Source of the DNA: Tsuneonella aeria
GTDB taxonomy: Bacteria > Pseudomonadota > Alphaproteobacteria > Sphingomonadales > Sphingomonadaceae
DNA: 64,000 nucleotides
Reading direction: 5' to 3'
Assembly: GCF_009827495.1 (NCBI RefSeq)
Contig: NZ_WTZA01000001.1
Span: 1,934,001-1,998,000, forward strand
Below are positions 8,746 to 16,438 of the stretch, piece after piece. Under the pieces are notes generated by a model. That model did not search any database and was not told the DNA's origin. It was given only the letters and a program-made list of their open reading frames with translations. The position numbers and the translations under genes were made by a program. The stretch's first letter is position 1, and every line of letters starts with the position of its first letter.

Positions 8746-8864
8746 CCGGGCCGACCGCCTCCGTTCTGTCATATTGACGCATCATGGACCGACAAGTTTC
8801 GCGTTGCCGTCACATCGGTGTGCCATCGGTGCCCGTGACAGGGTTCCATCCGGGGCGAGACGCT

Positions 8865-9020
8865 ATGCTGCAAGACTGGGAAAACGGGCTGGTGGGCAAC
8901 AATCCCGGCACGACCTCGCGCCTGCCGCGCGCTGCCGCGCCGGTGCGAAAGGTCGTCGATCTGCTCGCTGTGCGGCGTGCGCGCGGACGGAGGCCTGCGG
9001 AACTTCCTTCCGCCGCGTAA
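8865..9020 (+). CDS. Possible small protein in the gap before trcR (weak)
   Basis: The 8746-9106 interval holds no recognisable gene. The best candidate is this 51-codon frame (MLQDWENGLVGNNP at the start, Arg/Ala-rich end). Its third codon positions are GC-rich like real genes here, and a purine-rich GGGGCGAG lies nine bases upstream. I know no family for it. The same frame is open up to a further ATG at 8784, but that part looks non-coding. It could be a chance open frame. Apart from this and the hairpin at 9063, I see nothing else in the gap. Confidence 0.22.
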   Translation: MLQDWENGLVGNNPGTTSRLPRAAAPVRKVVDLLAVRRARGRRPAELPSAA

Positions 9021-9062
9021 CCCTTGCCCTGAGGGGTTCGATAGCCTAGATCGCATGGCAAC

Positions 9063-9094
9063 GGCCGCCCCGCGAGGGGCGGCCTCGCTATTTT
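9063..9094 (+). terminator. Perfect 9-bp GC hairpin with TTTT, just upstream of trcR
   Basis: GGCCGCCCC (9063-9071), a GCGA loop and GGGGCGGCC (9076-9084) form a perfect stem, followed by TCGCTATTTT. This looks like an intrinsic terminator, yet it ends only twelve bases before the trcR start codon, leaving room for the AGGA ribosome-binding site and nothing else. It may terminate read-through from upstream, or it may be a leader hairpin that controls trcR. Confidence 0.6.
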
Positions 9095-9106
9095 CAGGAC
9101 CCCTCC

Positions 9107-9817
9107 ATGGCCGACCAACCCACTCCGCTGATGCCGCATGCGACCGCCACCTGGCTGGTCGATAACACCGCGTTGAGCTTCGAACAGATTGCCGAATTCT
9201 GCGGCCTACACATCCTGGAAGTGCAGGCGATGGCCGACGATCTGGCCGGCGCGAAGTACACCGGCCGCGATCCCGTCCACGCCGGCGAACTCACCAACGA
9301 GGAGATCGAGCGCGGCCAGGCGGACTCCGAATACCGCCTGAAGATGCACAAGGTGCCCGTCGCGGTCAGCCGCACCAAGGGCCCGCGGTACACGCCGGTT
9401 TCCAAGCGGCAGGACAAGCCGGACGGCATCGCCTGGATCCTGCGCAATCATCCCGAAGTATCCGACGCGCAGATTTCCAAGCTGATCGGCACCACGCGCA
9501 ACACGATCACCGCGATCCGTGACCGCAGCCACTGGAACATCGCCAACATCAACCCCAAGGATCCCGTCACGCTCGGCCTCTGCTCGCAGCGGGAACTGGA
9601 CGCGATGGTCGCCAAGGCGGCGAAGAAGGCGGGCCTGGAAGAAGACGCAGGCTCGCGCGATGCGCGCCTCGGCAACGATCGCGAAGCGCTGATCACCGAA
9701 CTGCGCGCCGAACGCGAAGTTGCCGCCAAGGTCGCGGTCGAAGCGGCGCAGGAAGCCGAAGCAGCCGCATGGCTCGAAGCCAAGCGGGCAGAAGAAGCCG
9801 CAGGCGGCCAGGGCTGA
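9107..9817 (+). CDS. trcR: Cell cycle transcriptional regulator TrcR (DUF1013)
   Basis: A 236-residue protein with the DUF1013 layout: MPHATATWLVDNTALSFEQIAEFCGLH at the N-terminus, a central IERG and MHKVPVAVS stretch, a helix-turn-helix-like region (ISKLIGTTRNTITAIRDRSHWN, about 125-146), NINPKDPVTLGLCSQRELD, and an Ala/Glu-rich coiled tail (about 185-236). TrcR is known from alphaproteobacteria as a regulator that works with RNA polymerase and supports the CtrA cell-cycle pathway. An AGGA seven bases before the ATG fixes the start. It stands alone behind a terminator-like hairpin. A second CtrA-circuit gene, sciP, is at 59027. Confidence 0.93.
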   Translation: MADQPTPLMPHATATWLVDNTALSFEQIAEFCGLHILEVQAMADDLAGAKYTGRDPVHAGELTNEEIERGQADSEYRLKMHKVPVAVSRTKGPRYTPVSKRQDKPDGIAWILRNHPEVSDAQISKLIGTTRNTITAIRDRSHWNIANINPKDPVTLGLCSQRELDAMVAKAAKKAGLEEDAGSRDARLGNDREALITELRAEREVAAKVAVEAAQEAEAAAWLEAKRAEEAAGGQG

Positions 9818-9963
9818 CGGTCTTGCCCCCCGCCGACTGGCAGTCGGCGCAGGGCCCGCTTTCCTTGTGCGATAATGGCTCGTCTCCGCCAGGCGGGACG
9901 GGTTCGCGTTCGGCGGCGCACGGTCGCTTGTAAAGCGCGCCGGAATCCCGCATCCATACTGAC

Positions 9964-11646
9964 ATGGATGTCATTAGCGCGCCCGACCATCCTTCTCCCG
10001 ACCAGTACCGGCACCCGTGCCCATGGGACATCGCGATTCCGCGGCGGACGGTCCCGACCTTGCTGGAAGACGCGGCGCGGAAGGCGCCGAGCGCGCCGGC
10101 CATCGATTTCCTCGGCCGGACTTACGATTATCGAACCGTCCATGCGGAGGCGGTGCGGTTCGCCTCGGGCCTCGCCGCGCGGGGGATCCGGCCCGGGGAC
10201 CGCGTCGGCCTGTTCCTTCCCAACGTACCGATCTACCTTGCGGCGTATTACGGCGCGATGATGGCAGGCGCGGTGGTGGTCAATTTCTCACCGCTGTATT
10301 CGGTGGAGGAGCTTTCCGCACAAGTCGCCGATTCGGGTGCGAAGCTCCTGGTCACGGTGGACGTCGCCAGCCTGCTGCCGACCGCGCTGAAAGTGTTGGC
10401 AGGCTCCGCGCTGGAAACGCTCGTGGTGGGAAGCCTCGGCGCCATGTTGCCGTGGCCCAAGCGGATCGCCCTGGCTCTCCTGGGCCGCAAGAGCATCGCT
10501 GCGATCCCTTCGCGCCCCGATGTGCTGCGGTGGGGCGATATGCTGTCGGACGGGTCGGCGGAATTTCCCGAAGTGTCGCCCGATGATCTCGCGCTGCTCC
10601 AGTACACGGGCGGCACCACGGGGCGGCCGAAGGGAGCGATGCTCACGCACGCCAATCTCGTCACCAACGCGCTGCAGGTCCAGGCAATCGATCCCGACCA
10701 CGGTGCGCGCGACGTGATCCTGGGTGTCCTGCCGCTGTTCCACGTGTTCGCGAACACCTGCGTTCTCAACCGGACGGTCGCCAATCGGGGATGCATCGCC
10801 ATGTTGCCGCGGTTCGACGCGGGGCAGGCGCTCAAGACGCTGCAACGGGTCCGTGCCACGGCCTTTCCCGGCGTGCCCACGATGTATCAGGCCCTGCTCG
10901 ATCATCCCGCGCTGGCGAAAACCGATTTCTCCTCGCTCCGCGTGTGCATATCGGGCGGGGCGCCATTGCCGGCGCCCGTACGTGATGAATGGGAAAGCGC
11001 CACCGGTTCGCGTCTCGTCGAAGGATACGGCCTTACCGAATCGAGCGGTGTCGTATCGACAAACCCCTATCTCGGCGAACGCCATCCGGGCACGATCGGC
11101 CAGGTTCTGCCGCACACCAGGGTCCGCCTGCTCGACAAGGAGGACCCGACCCGGCCGCCGCCGGCAGGCGAGCCCGGCGAGTTGATCGTCGCCGGCCCGC
11201 AGATCATGGCCGGCTACTGGAATCGCCCGGCCGCCGCGAAAGACGCGTTCGCCGAAATCGCGGGCACCCGCTGGCTGCGGACCGGCGACGTCGCCCGCAT
11301 CGGCGACAATGGCTTCATCGCCATCGTCGACCGCATCAAGGACATGATTGCAGTCGGCGGGTTCAAGGTCTTCCCGAGCCAGGTCGAAGCCGTGCTGCTG
11401 GAACATCCGGCGGTCAAGGAAACGCTGGTGCTGGGCCTGCCCGACGCATACCTCGGCGAAATGCCCCGCGCGTTCGTGACGCTGGAGGATGACGTGGCGG
11501 CGGTGTCAGCGGAAGAACTCGCAACCTGGCTCAACGCCCGGGTCGGCAAGCACGAACGGGTCAGCGGGGTGGATATCCGCGAACAATTGCCCAAGACGAT
11601 GGTCGGCAAGCTCGACCGCAAGGCTCTCCGCGCGGAACTCGGCTGA
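9964..11646 (+). CDS. Long-chain fatty acid-CoA ligase, AMP-forming
   Basis: A 560-residue member of the ANL superfamily. The phosphate-binding motif YTGGTTGRPKG is at 214-224; VEGYGLTESS (A5-type), TGDVARIGDNGF and the hinge DRIKDMIAVGGFKVFP follow, and the catalytic lysine region PKTMVGKLDRK is near the end. It makes acyl-CoA from a fatty acid, ATP and CoA at the inner face of the membrane. FadD-like acyl-CoA synthetases of this kind feed beta-oxidation; chain-length preference cannot be read from the sequence. The gene ends three bases before the convergent bactofilin gene. A CYP153-like alkane hydroxylase elsewhere in the window could share a fatty-acid or alkane route, but this is only a guess. 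Confidence 0.92.
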   Translation: MDVISAPDHPSPDQYRHPCPWDIAIPRRTVPTLLEDAARKAPSAPAIDFLGRTYDYRTVHAEAVRFASGLAARGIRPGDRVGLFLPNVPIYLAAYYGAMMAGAVVVNFSPLYSVEELSAQVADSGAKLLVTVDVASLLPTALKVLAGSALETLVVGSLGAMLPWPKRIALALLGRKSIAAIPSRPDVLRWGDMLSDGSAEFPEVSPDDLALLQYTGGTTGRPKGAMLTHANLVTNALQVQAIDPDHGARDVILGVLPLFHVFANTCVLNRTVANRGCIAMLPRFDAGQALKTLQRVRATAFPGVPTMYQALLDHPALAKTDFSSLRVCISGGAPLPAPVRDEWESATGSRLVEGYGLTESSGVVSTNPYLGERHPGTIGQVLPHTRVRLLDKEDPTRPPPAGEPGELIVAGPQIMAGYWNRPAAAKDAFAEIAGTRWLRTGDVARIGDNGFIAIVDRIKDMIAVGGFKVFPSQVEAVLLEHPAVKETLVLGLPDAYLGEMPRAFVTLEDDVAAVSAEELATWLNARVGKHERVSGVDIREQLPKTMVGKLDRKALRAELG

Positions 11647-11649
11647 CCT

Positions 11650-12075
11650 TCAGCTGGCGAGCGTCAGCTTCGGTTCCCCATCGCCCATGCGCGCAGGCTC
11701 CGCCGGGGTGCGGTGGGCCAGGCGACCTTCGACATCGGCGCCCTGTTCGATGGTCAGCGCATCGTAGTGCACATCGCCGTGGATGCGGGCAGTCTTCAGA
11801 ATGACCAGCTCGCGGGCCGAGATCGATCCGCTGACCGAACCGGCAAGACGCGCGCTTTCGGCGGAGACGGCGCCTTCGATATGGCTGCCTTCGCCCTGGA
11901 CCAGGCTGGCACAGCGGATGTCGCCCTCGATCCGGCCGTCGACGTGCAGGTCCGCCGACGCCGAAACGTCGCCCGTGATAACCACGTCGCTGCCGATGAC
12001 GGAGAACGACCCCACGGAAGCCGGCTTAGCCACGTGCAGGCTCGCTCCGTTCGCGTCGGGCTTCTTTGTGAACAT
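11650..12075 (-). CDS. Bactofilin (BacA/CcmA-type cytoskeletal protein)
   Basis: A 141-residue bactofilin: a short flexible N-terminus, then the repetitive beta-helix core (about 25-115) beginning VIGSDVVITGDVSASADLHVDGRIEGDIR, the hallmark of DUF583. Bactofilins polymerise without nucleotide under the inner membrane and position cell-wall enzymes. Its start lies 50 bases inside the end of the M23 peptidase gene on the same strand, so the two are translated from one message. The same pairing of a bactofilin with an M23 peptidase is known for CcmA and Csd1 in Helicobacter, where it shapes the cell. It converges with the acyl-CoA ligase. Confidence 0.95.
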   Translation of the reverse strand: MFTKKPDANGASLHVAKPASVGSFSVIGSDVVITGDVSASADLHVDGRIEGDIRCASLVQGEGSHIEGAVSAESARLAGSVSGSISARELVILKTARIHGDVHYDALTIEQGADVEGRLAHRTPAEPARMGDGEPKLTLAS

Positions 12076-13177
12076 GGGGCGCAGCTTCCAGGAAGGGGCG
12101 CGGATTGACCGCGCGATCGTTGATGCGAACCTCGAAGTGAAGGTGAGGCCCGGTCGACCGGCCGGTAGAGCCGATCGCGCCGATCACGTCGCCGGCCTCG
12201 ACCGTCTGGCCGACGCGCGAAGCGAAGCGCGACATATGCGCGTAACGCGTAACCATGCCGTTACCGTGGCTGATCTCGACGACGTTGCCGTAACCCGACT
12301 TCACGCCCACGAAGATAACCCGGCCGGTGGCGGCGGCATAGATCGGCGCGCCGGTCGGACCACGGAAATCGAGGCCGGAATGCATCGCCGCTGCCCCGGT
12401 GAACGGATCGCGCCGCACGCCGAAACTGCTGGTCAGCATCTCGACCGCCGCCGGGCGATAGCTCGGAATCCCCTCGAGACCGCGCTCGAGCGCGTCCATC
12501 CGCGCGAGGCTGAGCCCGAGCCGTTCGAATCGCGGATCGATCGACCCGTCGTTGGAAGTGGCGAGCCGTTCGAGCGGACCACCCATCGCCCGCCGGTCGG
12601 CGCCGCGGATCATCGCGTTGGGGTCGAGCCCGAAACGCCGGATGGCGCGAGCGGAATCTTCGGCGCGGCGATCGGCATAGCGGGTCAGCCGCTCCACGAA
12701 CGCGATCTGGCGCGCCTCGACCCGGGCGAGCCCGCTCGCTTCCGGGATGAGGGCGCTGATCTTGCTGACCGTCCCTGCAGCTTCGCCGGCCGAATCGCTG
12801 ACCGTTTCGCCGTCGCGGGCATCGGCGGGCAGCGAGTCGACCACTTCTTCAATGAATGCCTGCCGGCGCGCGAGATCGTCGGCGATGGCGCCGATATCCT
12901 GCCGATACGCATCGACCCGGTCCTGCGAGGTGGCGACCTGCGCCTCGCGCTCGAGCAAGGACATGCGATCGGCCGATGCGCGATACTGCAGCCAGCCCAT
13001 GACCGCGATGGACGCAGCCCATGCGACAAGCGCCGCGAGCGCAATTCCGGTTACGGCCATCTGCATGCGCGCAGAGAGCTTGATGAAGCGAACCTGTCCC
13101 TGCGACCGCATGATCAACTCGCGATCCGGGAACATGGCGCGCAGGCGGCTTACAAATCCGCCAGCGGCTGCGATCAT
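12026..13177 (-). CDS. M23 family (LytM) peptidoglycan endopeptidase, membrane-anchored
   Basis: A 383-residue protein: cytoplasmic N-terminus (1-39), one transmembrane helix (about 40-62), a periplasmic coiled-coil (about 65-180) and a C-terminal LytM domain. Zinc ligands are intact: H266 and D270 in MHSGLD and the H345-x-H347 pair in PHLHFE, so it should cleave peptidoglycan cross-links. It overlaps the bactofilin gene by 50 bases, and bactofilins are known to recruit such enzymes, so a role in local wall remodelling and cell shape is likely. Five GANTC sites lie 67-143 bases upstream of its start and may link its expression to the cell cycle. The ATG at 13177 is preferred. Confidence 0.93.
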   Translation of the reverse strand: MIAAAGGFVSRLRAMFPDRELIMRSQGQVRFIKLSARMQMAVTGIALAALVAWAASIAVMGWLQYRASADRMSLLEREAQVATSQDRVDAYRQDIGAIADDLARRQAFIEEVVDSLPADARDGETVSDSAGEAAGTVSKISALIPEASGLARVEARQIAFVERLTRYADRRAEDSARAIRRFGLDPNAMIRGADRRAMGGPLERLATSNDGSIDPRFERLGLSLARMDALERGLEGIPSYRPAAVEMLTSSFGVRRDPFTGAAAMHSGLDFRGPTGAPIYAAATGRVIFVGVKSGYGNVVEISHGNGMVTRYAHMSRFASRVGQTVEAGDVIGAIGSTGRSTGPHLHFEVRINDRAVNPRPFLEAAPHVHKEARRERSEPARG

Positions 13178-13243
13178 TTGCGTTTCGACCCTTGGCCCCG
13201 TTTAATCCCGGCCGCGCAGCTAACGGCTTGGCAGGTTAACGTC

Positions 13244-13320
13244 GAATCGAGTCGCCCGGACTCGGGCCCAACGGGTTGAGTCATGCGATGAAACGTTTTT
13301 AGCGACGAAATTTTCGATTC
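13244..13320. promoter_or_regulatory. Cluster of five GANTC (CcrM-type) methylation sites
   Basis: GAATC (13244), GAGTC (13249), GACTC (13259), GAGTC (13278) and GATTC (13316) fall in 77 bases of the divergent intergenic region between the M23/bactofilin pair and proA. In DNA this GC-rich a site is expected only about once per 300 bases. CcrM adenine methylation of GANTC sets the timing of many cell-cycle promoters in alphaproteobacteria. That CcrM exists in this organism is inferred from the lineage. Confidence 0.6.
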
Positions 13321-13408
13321 TTAGCGGGAACGATATGTCCAAATAATGGTTTGCCCGCGCTGCATCGCGGCCGCTGGCGCTGTCCCCCTTCGGTGCTAGG
13401 ATCAACGC

Positions 13409-14677
13409 ATGAACACCGCAGGCACGCACGATCCCGTCGCTACAATCGAAGCGCTGGCGCTCGGCGCGCGTGCCGCGCAAGCTGATCTTGCCGCCATGCC
13501 GGGAGAGGGCCGCGCATCCGCGATCCGCGCCGCTGCTGCCGCGCTGAGGGAAGATTCGGAAGCCATTCTGGCGGCCAATGTCCGGGATATGGCGGCCGCG
13601 CAGACCGCGGGGTTGAGCCCGGCGCTGCTCGACCGCCTCCTGCTCGACGACGCGCGGCTTGCAGGCATTGCCGACGCGGTGAACGCGGTCGCCGACCTTC
13701 CCGACCCCACGGGGGAGGTGATCTCGCGCGACGTGCGGCCCAATGGCCTCGTGCTGGAGCGTGTCCGCATTCCCATCGGCCTCATCGGCATCATCTACGA
13801 AAGCCGGCCCAACGTGACCGCCGACGCGGCGGCGCTGTGCGTGCGCGCCGGCAATGCGGTGCTGCTGCGCGGAGGCAGCGAAGCGGTGCATTCCAATCGC
13901 GCGATTCACGCTGCGTTCGCCCGGGGACTTGCGTCCGCTGGCGTGCCGGCCGCCGCCGTCCAGCTCGTCCCCTCGCAGGATCGGGCTCTGGTGGGCGCCA
14001 TGCTGGGCGCGGCCGGCCTCATCGACATGATCGTCCCGCGCGGCGGCAAAGGTCTCGTCGCGCGCGTGCAGGCCGACGCGCGGGTGCCGGTCCTCGCGCA
14101 CCTCGACGGCATGAACACGACATATGTCCACGCGGCCGCCGATCCGGGGAAGGCCGACGCCGTGGTCATTGATGCCAAGATGCGCCGGACGGGGATTTGC
14201 GGCGCGATGGAAACGCTATTGATTGACGCCGCTTTCCCCGGGGCGGGCGCCGTGCTCGCAGGCCTGATGGCCGCCGGATGCGCCCTTAGGGGCGACGCGC
14301 GGGCGCAGGCCATCGACCCGCGGATCGGGCCAGCCCATGACGCGGACTGGGACACGGAATATCTCGATGCCGTGCTCTCGGTGGCTATCGTCGACGGGCC
14401 GGATGACGCCATGGCGCACATCGCGCGCCACGGGTCGGGGCATACCGATGTCATCATCACCGAAGACGCCGCGGTGGCGGAGTGCTTCCTGGCCCGCGTC
14501 GATTCGGCGATCGTGATGCACAACGCCTCCAGCCAGTTCGCCGACGGCGGCGAGTTCGGGCTCGGTGCGGAGATCGGCATTGCGACGGGCCGGCTCCACG
14601 CGCGGGGCCCGGTGGCGCTGGAAGGGCTCACGACCTACAAGTGGCTGGTCCGGGGAAGCGGGCAGGTTCGCGGCTGA
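13409..14677 (+). CDS. proA: Glutamate-5-semialdehyde dehydrogenase
   Basis: A 422-residue ProA. It has the conserved RIPIGLIGIIYESRPNVT (about 120-137), the NAD(P)-binding VLLRGGSEA, DMIVPRGGKGL and the catalytic cysteine C264 in RRTGICGAMETLL. It reduces gamma-glutamyl phosphate to glutamate semialdehyde in proline synthesis, in the cytoplasm. proB is not adjacent. The downstream genes nadD, rsfS and rlmH follow on the same strand, an order common in alphaproteobacteria, so they may share a transcript. The start ATG is the first in frame with family alignment. Confidence 0.96.
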   Translation: MNTAGTHDPVATIEALALGARAAQADLAAMPGEGRASAIRAAAAALREDSEAILAANVRDMAAAQTAGLSPALLDRLLLDDARLAGIADAVNAVADLPDPTGEVISRDVRPNGLVLERVRIPIGLIGIIYESRPNVTADAAALCVRAGNAVLLRGGSEAVHSNRAIHAAFARGLASAGVPAAAVQLVPSQDRALVGAMLGAAGLIDMIVPRGGKGLVARVQADARVPVLAHLDGMNTTYVHAAADPGKADAVVIDAKMRRTGICGAMETLLIDAAFPGAGAVLAGLMAAGCALRGDARAQAIDPRIGPAHDADWDTEYLDAVLSVAIVDGPDDAMAHIARHGSGHTDVIITEDAAVAECFLARVDSAIVMHNASSQFADGGEFGLGAEIGIATGRLHARGPVALEGLTTYKWLVRGSGQVRG

Positions 14678-14793
14678 CCCGCCGCGCAAGGGATATGGTC
14701 GGCATGCAGCTCAACCGTCTCGGATCGACCGGACCGCTCCGCCTGGGGCGCAGCGATCAAGCCGTGCCGCCGCGCCGGACGCCTGCCTGATCC

Positions 14794-15456
14794 ATGAAGC
14801 GAGACGGTCCGCGAACGGGATTGCTGGGCGGCAGCTTCAATCCGGCGCATCGCGGCCACCGGGCGATCAGCCTGGCGGCGATCGCGGAGCTGGGGCTCGA
14901 CGAAGTGTGGTGGCTCGTCTCGCCCGGAAATCCGCTGAAGCCGGCGGCCGGGATGGCGCCGCTGGAAGCGCGCTTCACCTCCGCCCTTGAACAGGCGCGC
15001 CGCGCTCCCATTCGCGTGACCGCGATCGAGCGGGAGCTCGGCACGCGCTACACGGCGGACACCCTGCGCGCCCTGCGCCGCCGCTTTCCCGCCCGGCAGT
15101 TCGTGTGGCTGATGGGGGCGGACAACCTCGCCCAGTTCGACCAGTGGCGCGACTGGCGCGGCATTGCGCGCAGCATGCCGATTGCGGTCTTCGCCCGGCC
15201 GGGTTACTATCGCCAAGCCACCGCGAGCCACGCGGCGGCCTGGCTGCGGCGCTTTTCGGCGACCGCGTCCAGTCTCAAGCACTCGCGCAGATGGAGCGCA
15301 CCGGCCCTGGCCTATCTCGATCACGATCCCGATCCGATCTCGGCAACGGCGATCCGCCGCGCCGATCCGGACTGGGCTTCGCGGCTGTCAGGCACGGGCT
15401 TGCGCGACGCGGTCACACACGCCTTGATATGTGACGGGGAAACCACGCGGCGATGA
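14794..15456 (+). CDS. nadD: Nicotinate-nucleotide adenylyltransferase
   Basis: A 220-residue NadD. The nucleotidyltransferase signature GSFNPAHRGH is at 13-22, WWLVSPGNPLK binds the nicotinate part, FVWLMGADNLAQFDQW is the family core, and the C-terminal PISATAIR corresponds to the ISSTxIR motif. It joins ATP and nicotinate mononucleotide to make deamido-NAD in NAD synthesis. It lies between proA and rsfS; nadD next to rsfS is a conserved pairing in bacteria. Confidence 0.95.
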   Translation: MKRDGPRTGLLGGSFNPAHRGHRAISLAAIAELGLDEVWWLVSPGNPLKPAAGMAPLEARFTSALEQARRAPIRVTAIERELGTRYTADTLRALRRRFPARQFVWLMGADNLAQFDQWRDWRGIARSMPIAVFARPGYYRQATASHAAAWLRRFSATASSLKHSRRWSAPALAYLDHDPDPISATAIRRADPDWASRLSGTGLRDAVTHALICDGETTRR

Positions 15457-15513
15457 CGCGCGTTATCCCTGCGATGAGACAAGTCCCTTGCTTCAGGAGC
15501 ACGCATCACGCCT

Positions 15514-15948
15514 ATGAATCAGGCGCATTCGGCGACGGCCACTGCCGGCGCACCGACCCGGGCCGCCATGCCCCAGACTGATCCAGCCAGCGAGCGTCCG
15601 GCCGACCGCCTGCACGCGCTGGTGATGGCCCAGCTTGACGACGACCAGGCGCAGGACATCGTCTCCATCCCGCTCGCCGGAAAGAGTTCGATCGCCGATT
15701 ACATGGTGATCGCGGCCGGGCGATCGACGCGCCAGGTGGCGGCAATGGCCCAGAAACTGGCCGAGCGGGTCAAGAAGGAAGGCTTCGGTGCCGCACGGGT
15801 CGAAGGGCTGCCCGCGGCGGACTGGGTGCTGATCGACGCGGGCGACGTTGTGGTTCACCTGTTCCGCCCGGAAGTCCGCAGCTTCTACAACCTGGAACGC
15901 ATGTGGGGCTTCGGCGACGAGAAGCCGGCGGCGGAAGGCGCGGCCTGA
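15514..15948 (+). CDS. rsfS: Ribosomal silencing factor RsfS
   Basis: A 144-residue RsfS (Iojap/DUF143 family). The core runs from about residue 35: DIVSIPLAGKSSIADYMVIAAG, then ADWVLIDAGDVVVHLFRPEVRSFYNLERMW, the diagnostic C-terminal motif. It binds ribosomal protein L14 and blocks joining of the ribosomal subunits when nutrients are short. The first 25-30 residues are Ala/Thr-rich and not part of the family, so an in-frame ATG at codon 19 might be the true start. It is followed by rlmH at short distance. Confidence 0.93.
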   Translation: MNQAHSATATAGAPTRAAMPQTDPASERPADRLHALVMAQLDDDQAQDIVSIPLAGKSSIADYMVIAAGRSTRQVAAMAQKLAERVKKEGFGAARVEGLPAADWVLIDAGDVVVHLFRPEVRSFYNLERMWGFGDEKPAAEGAA

Positions 15949-15995
15949 CGGTCGGGCGACCACTGCCAGTTCTCGGCCCCGGCGCCTGAAGACCG

Positions 15996-16418
15996 ATGCT
16001 GCTGCACGTTATCGCCCGCGGCAAGATCGGGCGCTCGCCCGAAGCGGAGCTCGTGGCACGTTACGAAAAGCGGCTGCAATGGCCGTTCCGGCTCACCGAA
16101 CTCCCCGACGCGGGCGGCCGCGCACCTGAACCTGCGGCCCATTCGCGCACCGTCTTGCTCGACGAGCGCGGGCGGCAGCTTTCGAGCGAGGCCCTGGCGG
16201 CGCAACTCGCCCGCTGGCGCGAGGAAGGGGTGCGGGAGGTGCGCTTCGTCCTCGGCGCGGCGGATGGTCATGCGGAGGCTGACCGCGCAAGCGCCGATCT
16301 CCTGCTGGCGATGGGCGCGATGACCTGGCCGCACCTGCTCGCCCGCGCGATGCTGGTGGAGCAGCTCTATCGCGCGACCACGATTCTGACGGGACATCCC
16401 TACCATCGCGGCGGCTGA
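15996..16418 (+). CDS. rlmH: 23S rRNA pseudouridine-1915 N3-methyltransferase
   Basis: A 140-residue SPOUT-class methyltransferase of the RlmH family: MLLHVIARGKIG at the start, LDERGRQLSSEALA, the glycine-rich FVLGAADGHAEA cofactor knot, and the ending LVEQLYRATTILTGHPYHRGG, which is nearly invariant in RlmH. It methylates pseudouridine 1915 in helix 69 of 23S rRNA using S-adenosylmethionine. It sits directly after rsfS, as in many bacteria. The product is slightly shorter than the usual 155 residues. Confidence 0.96.
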   Translation: MLLHVIARGKIGRSPEAELVARYEKRLQWPFRLTELPDAGGRAPEPAAHSRTVLLDERGRQLSSEALAAQLARWREEGVREVRFVLGAADGHAEADRASADLLLAMGAMTWPHLLARAMLVEQLYRATTILTGHPYHRGG

Positions 16419-16438
16419 TCGGGCACAAGCGCCCTGCA

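Noticed and set aside
8784..9020. Longer version (78 codons) of the small frame before trcR
   Set aside because: The first 27 codons have no ribosome-binding site and poor codon use; only the part from 8865 is worth keeping, at low confidence.
13327..13351. GGAAC-N16-GGTT upstream of proA, a near match to an EcfG promoter
   Set aside because: The -10 part has GGTT instead of CGTT, and proA is not a typical stress gene. One mismatch in four key bases is too weak when compared with the exact match at 59397.
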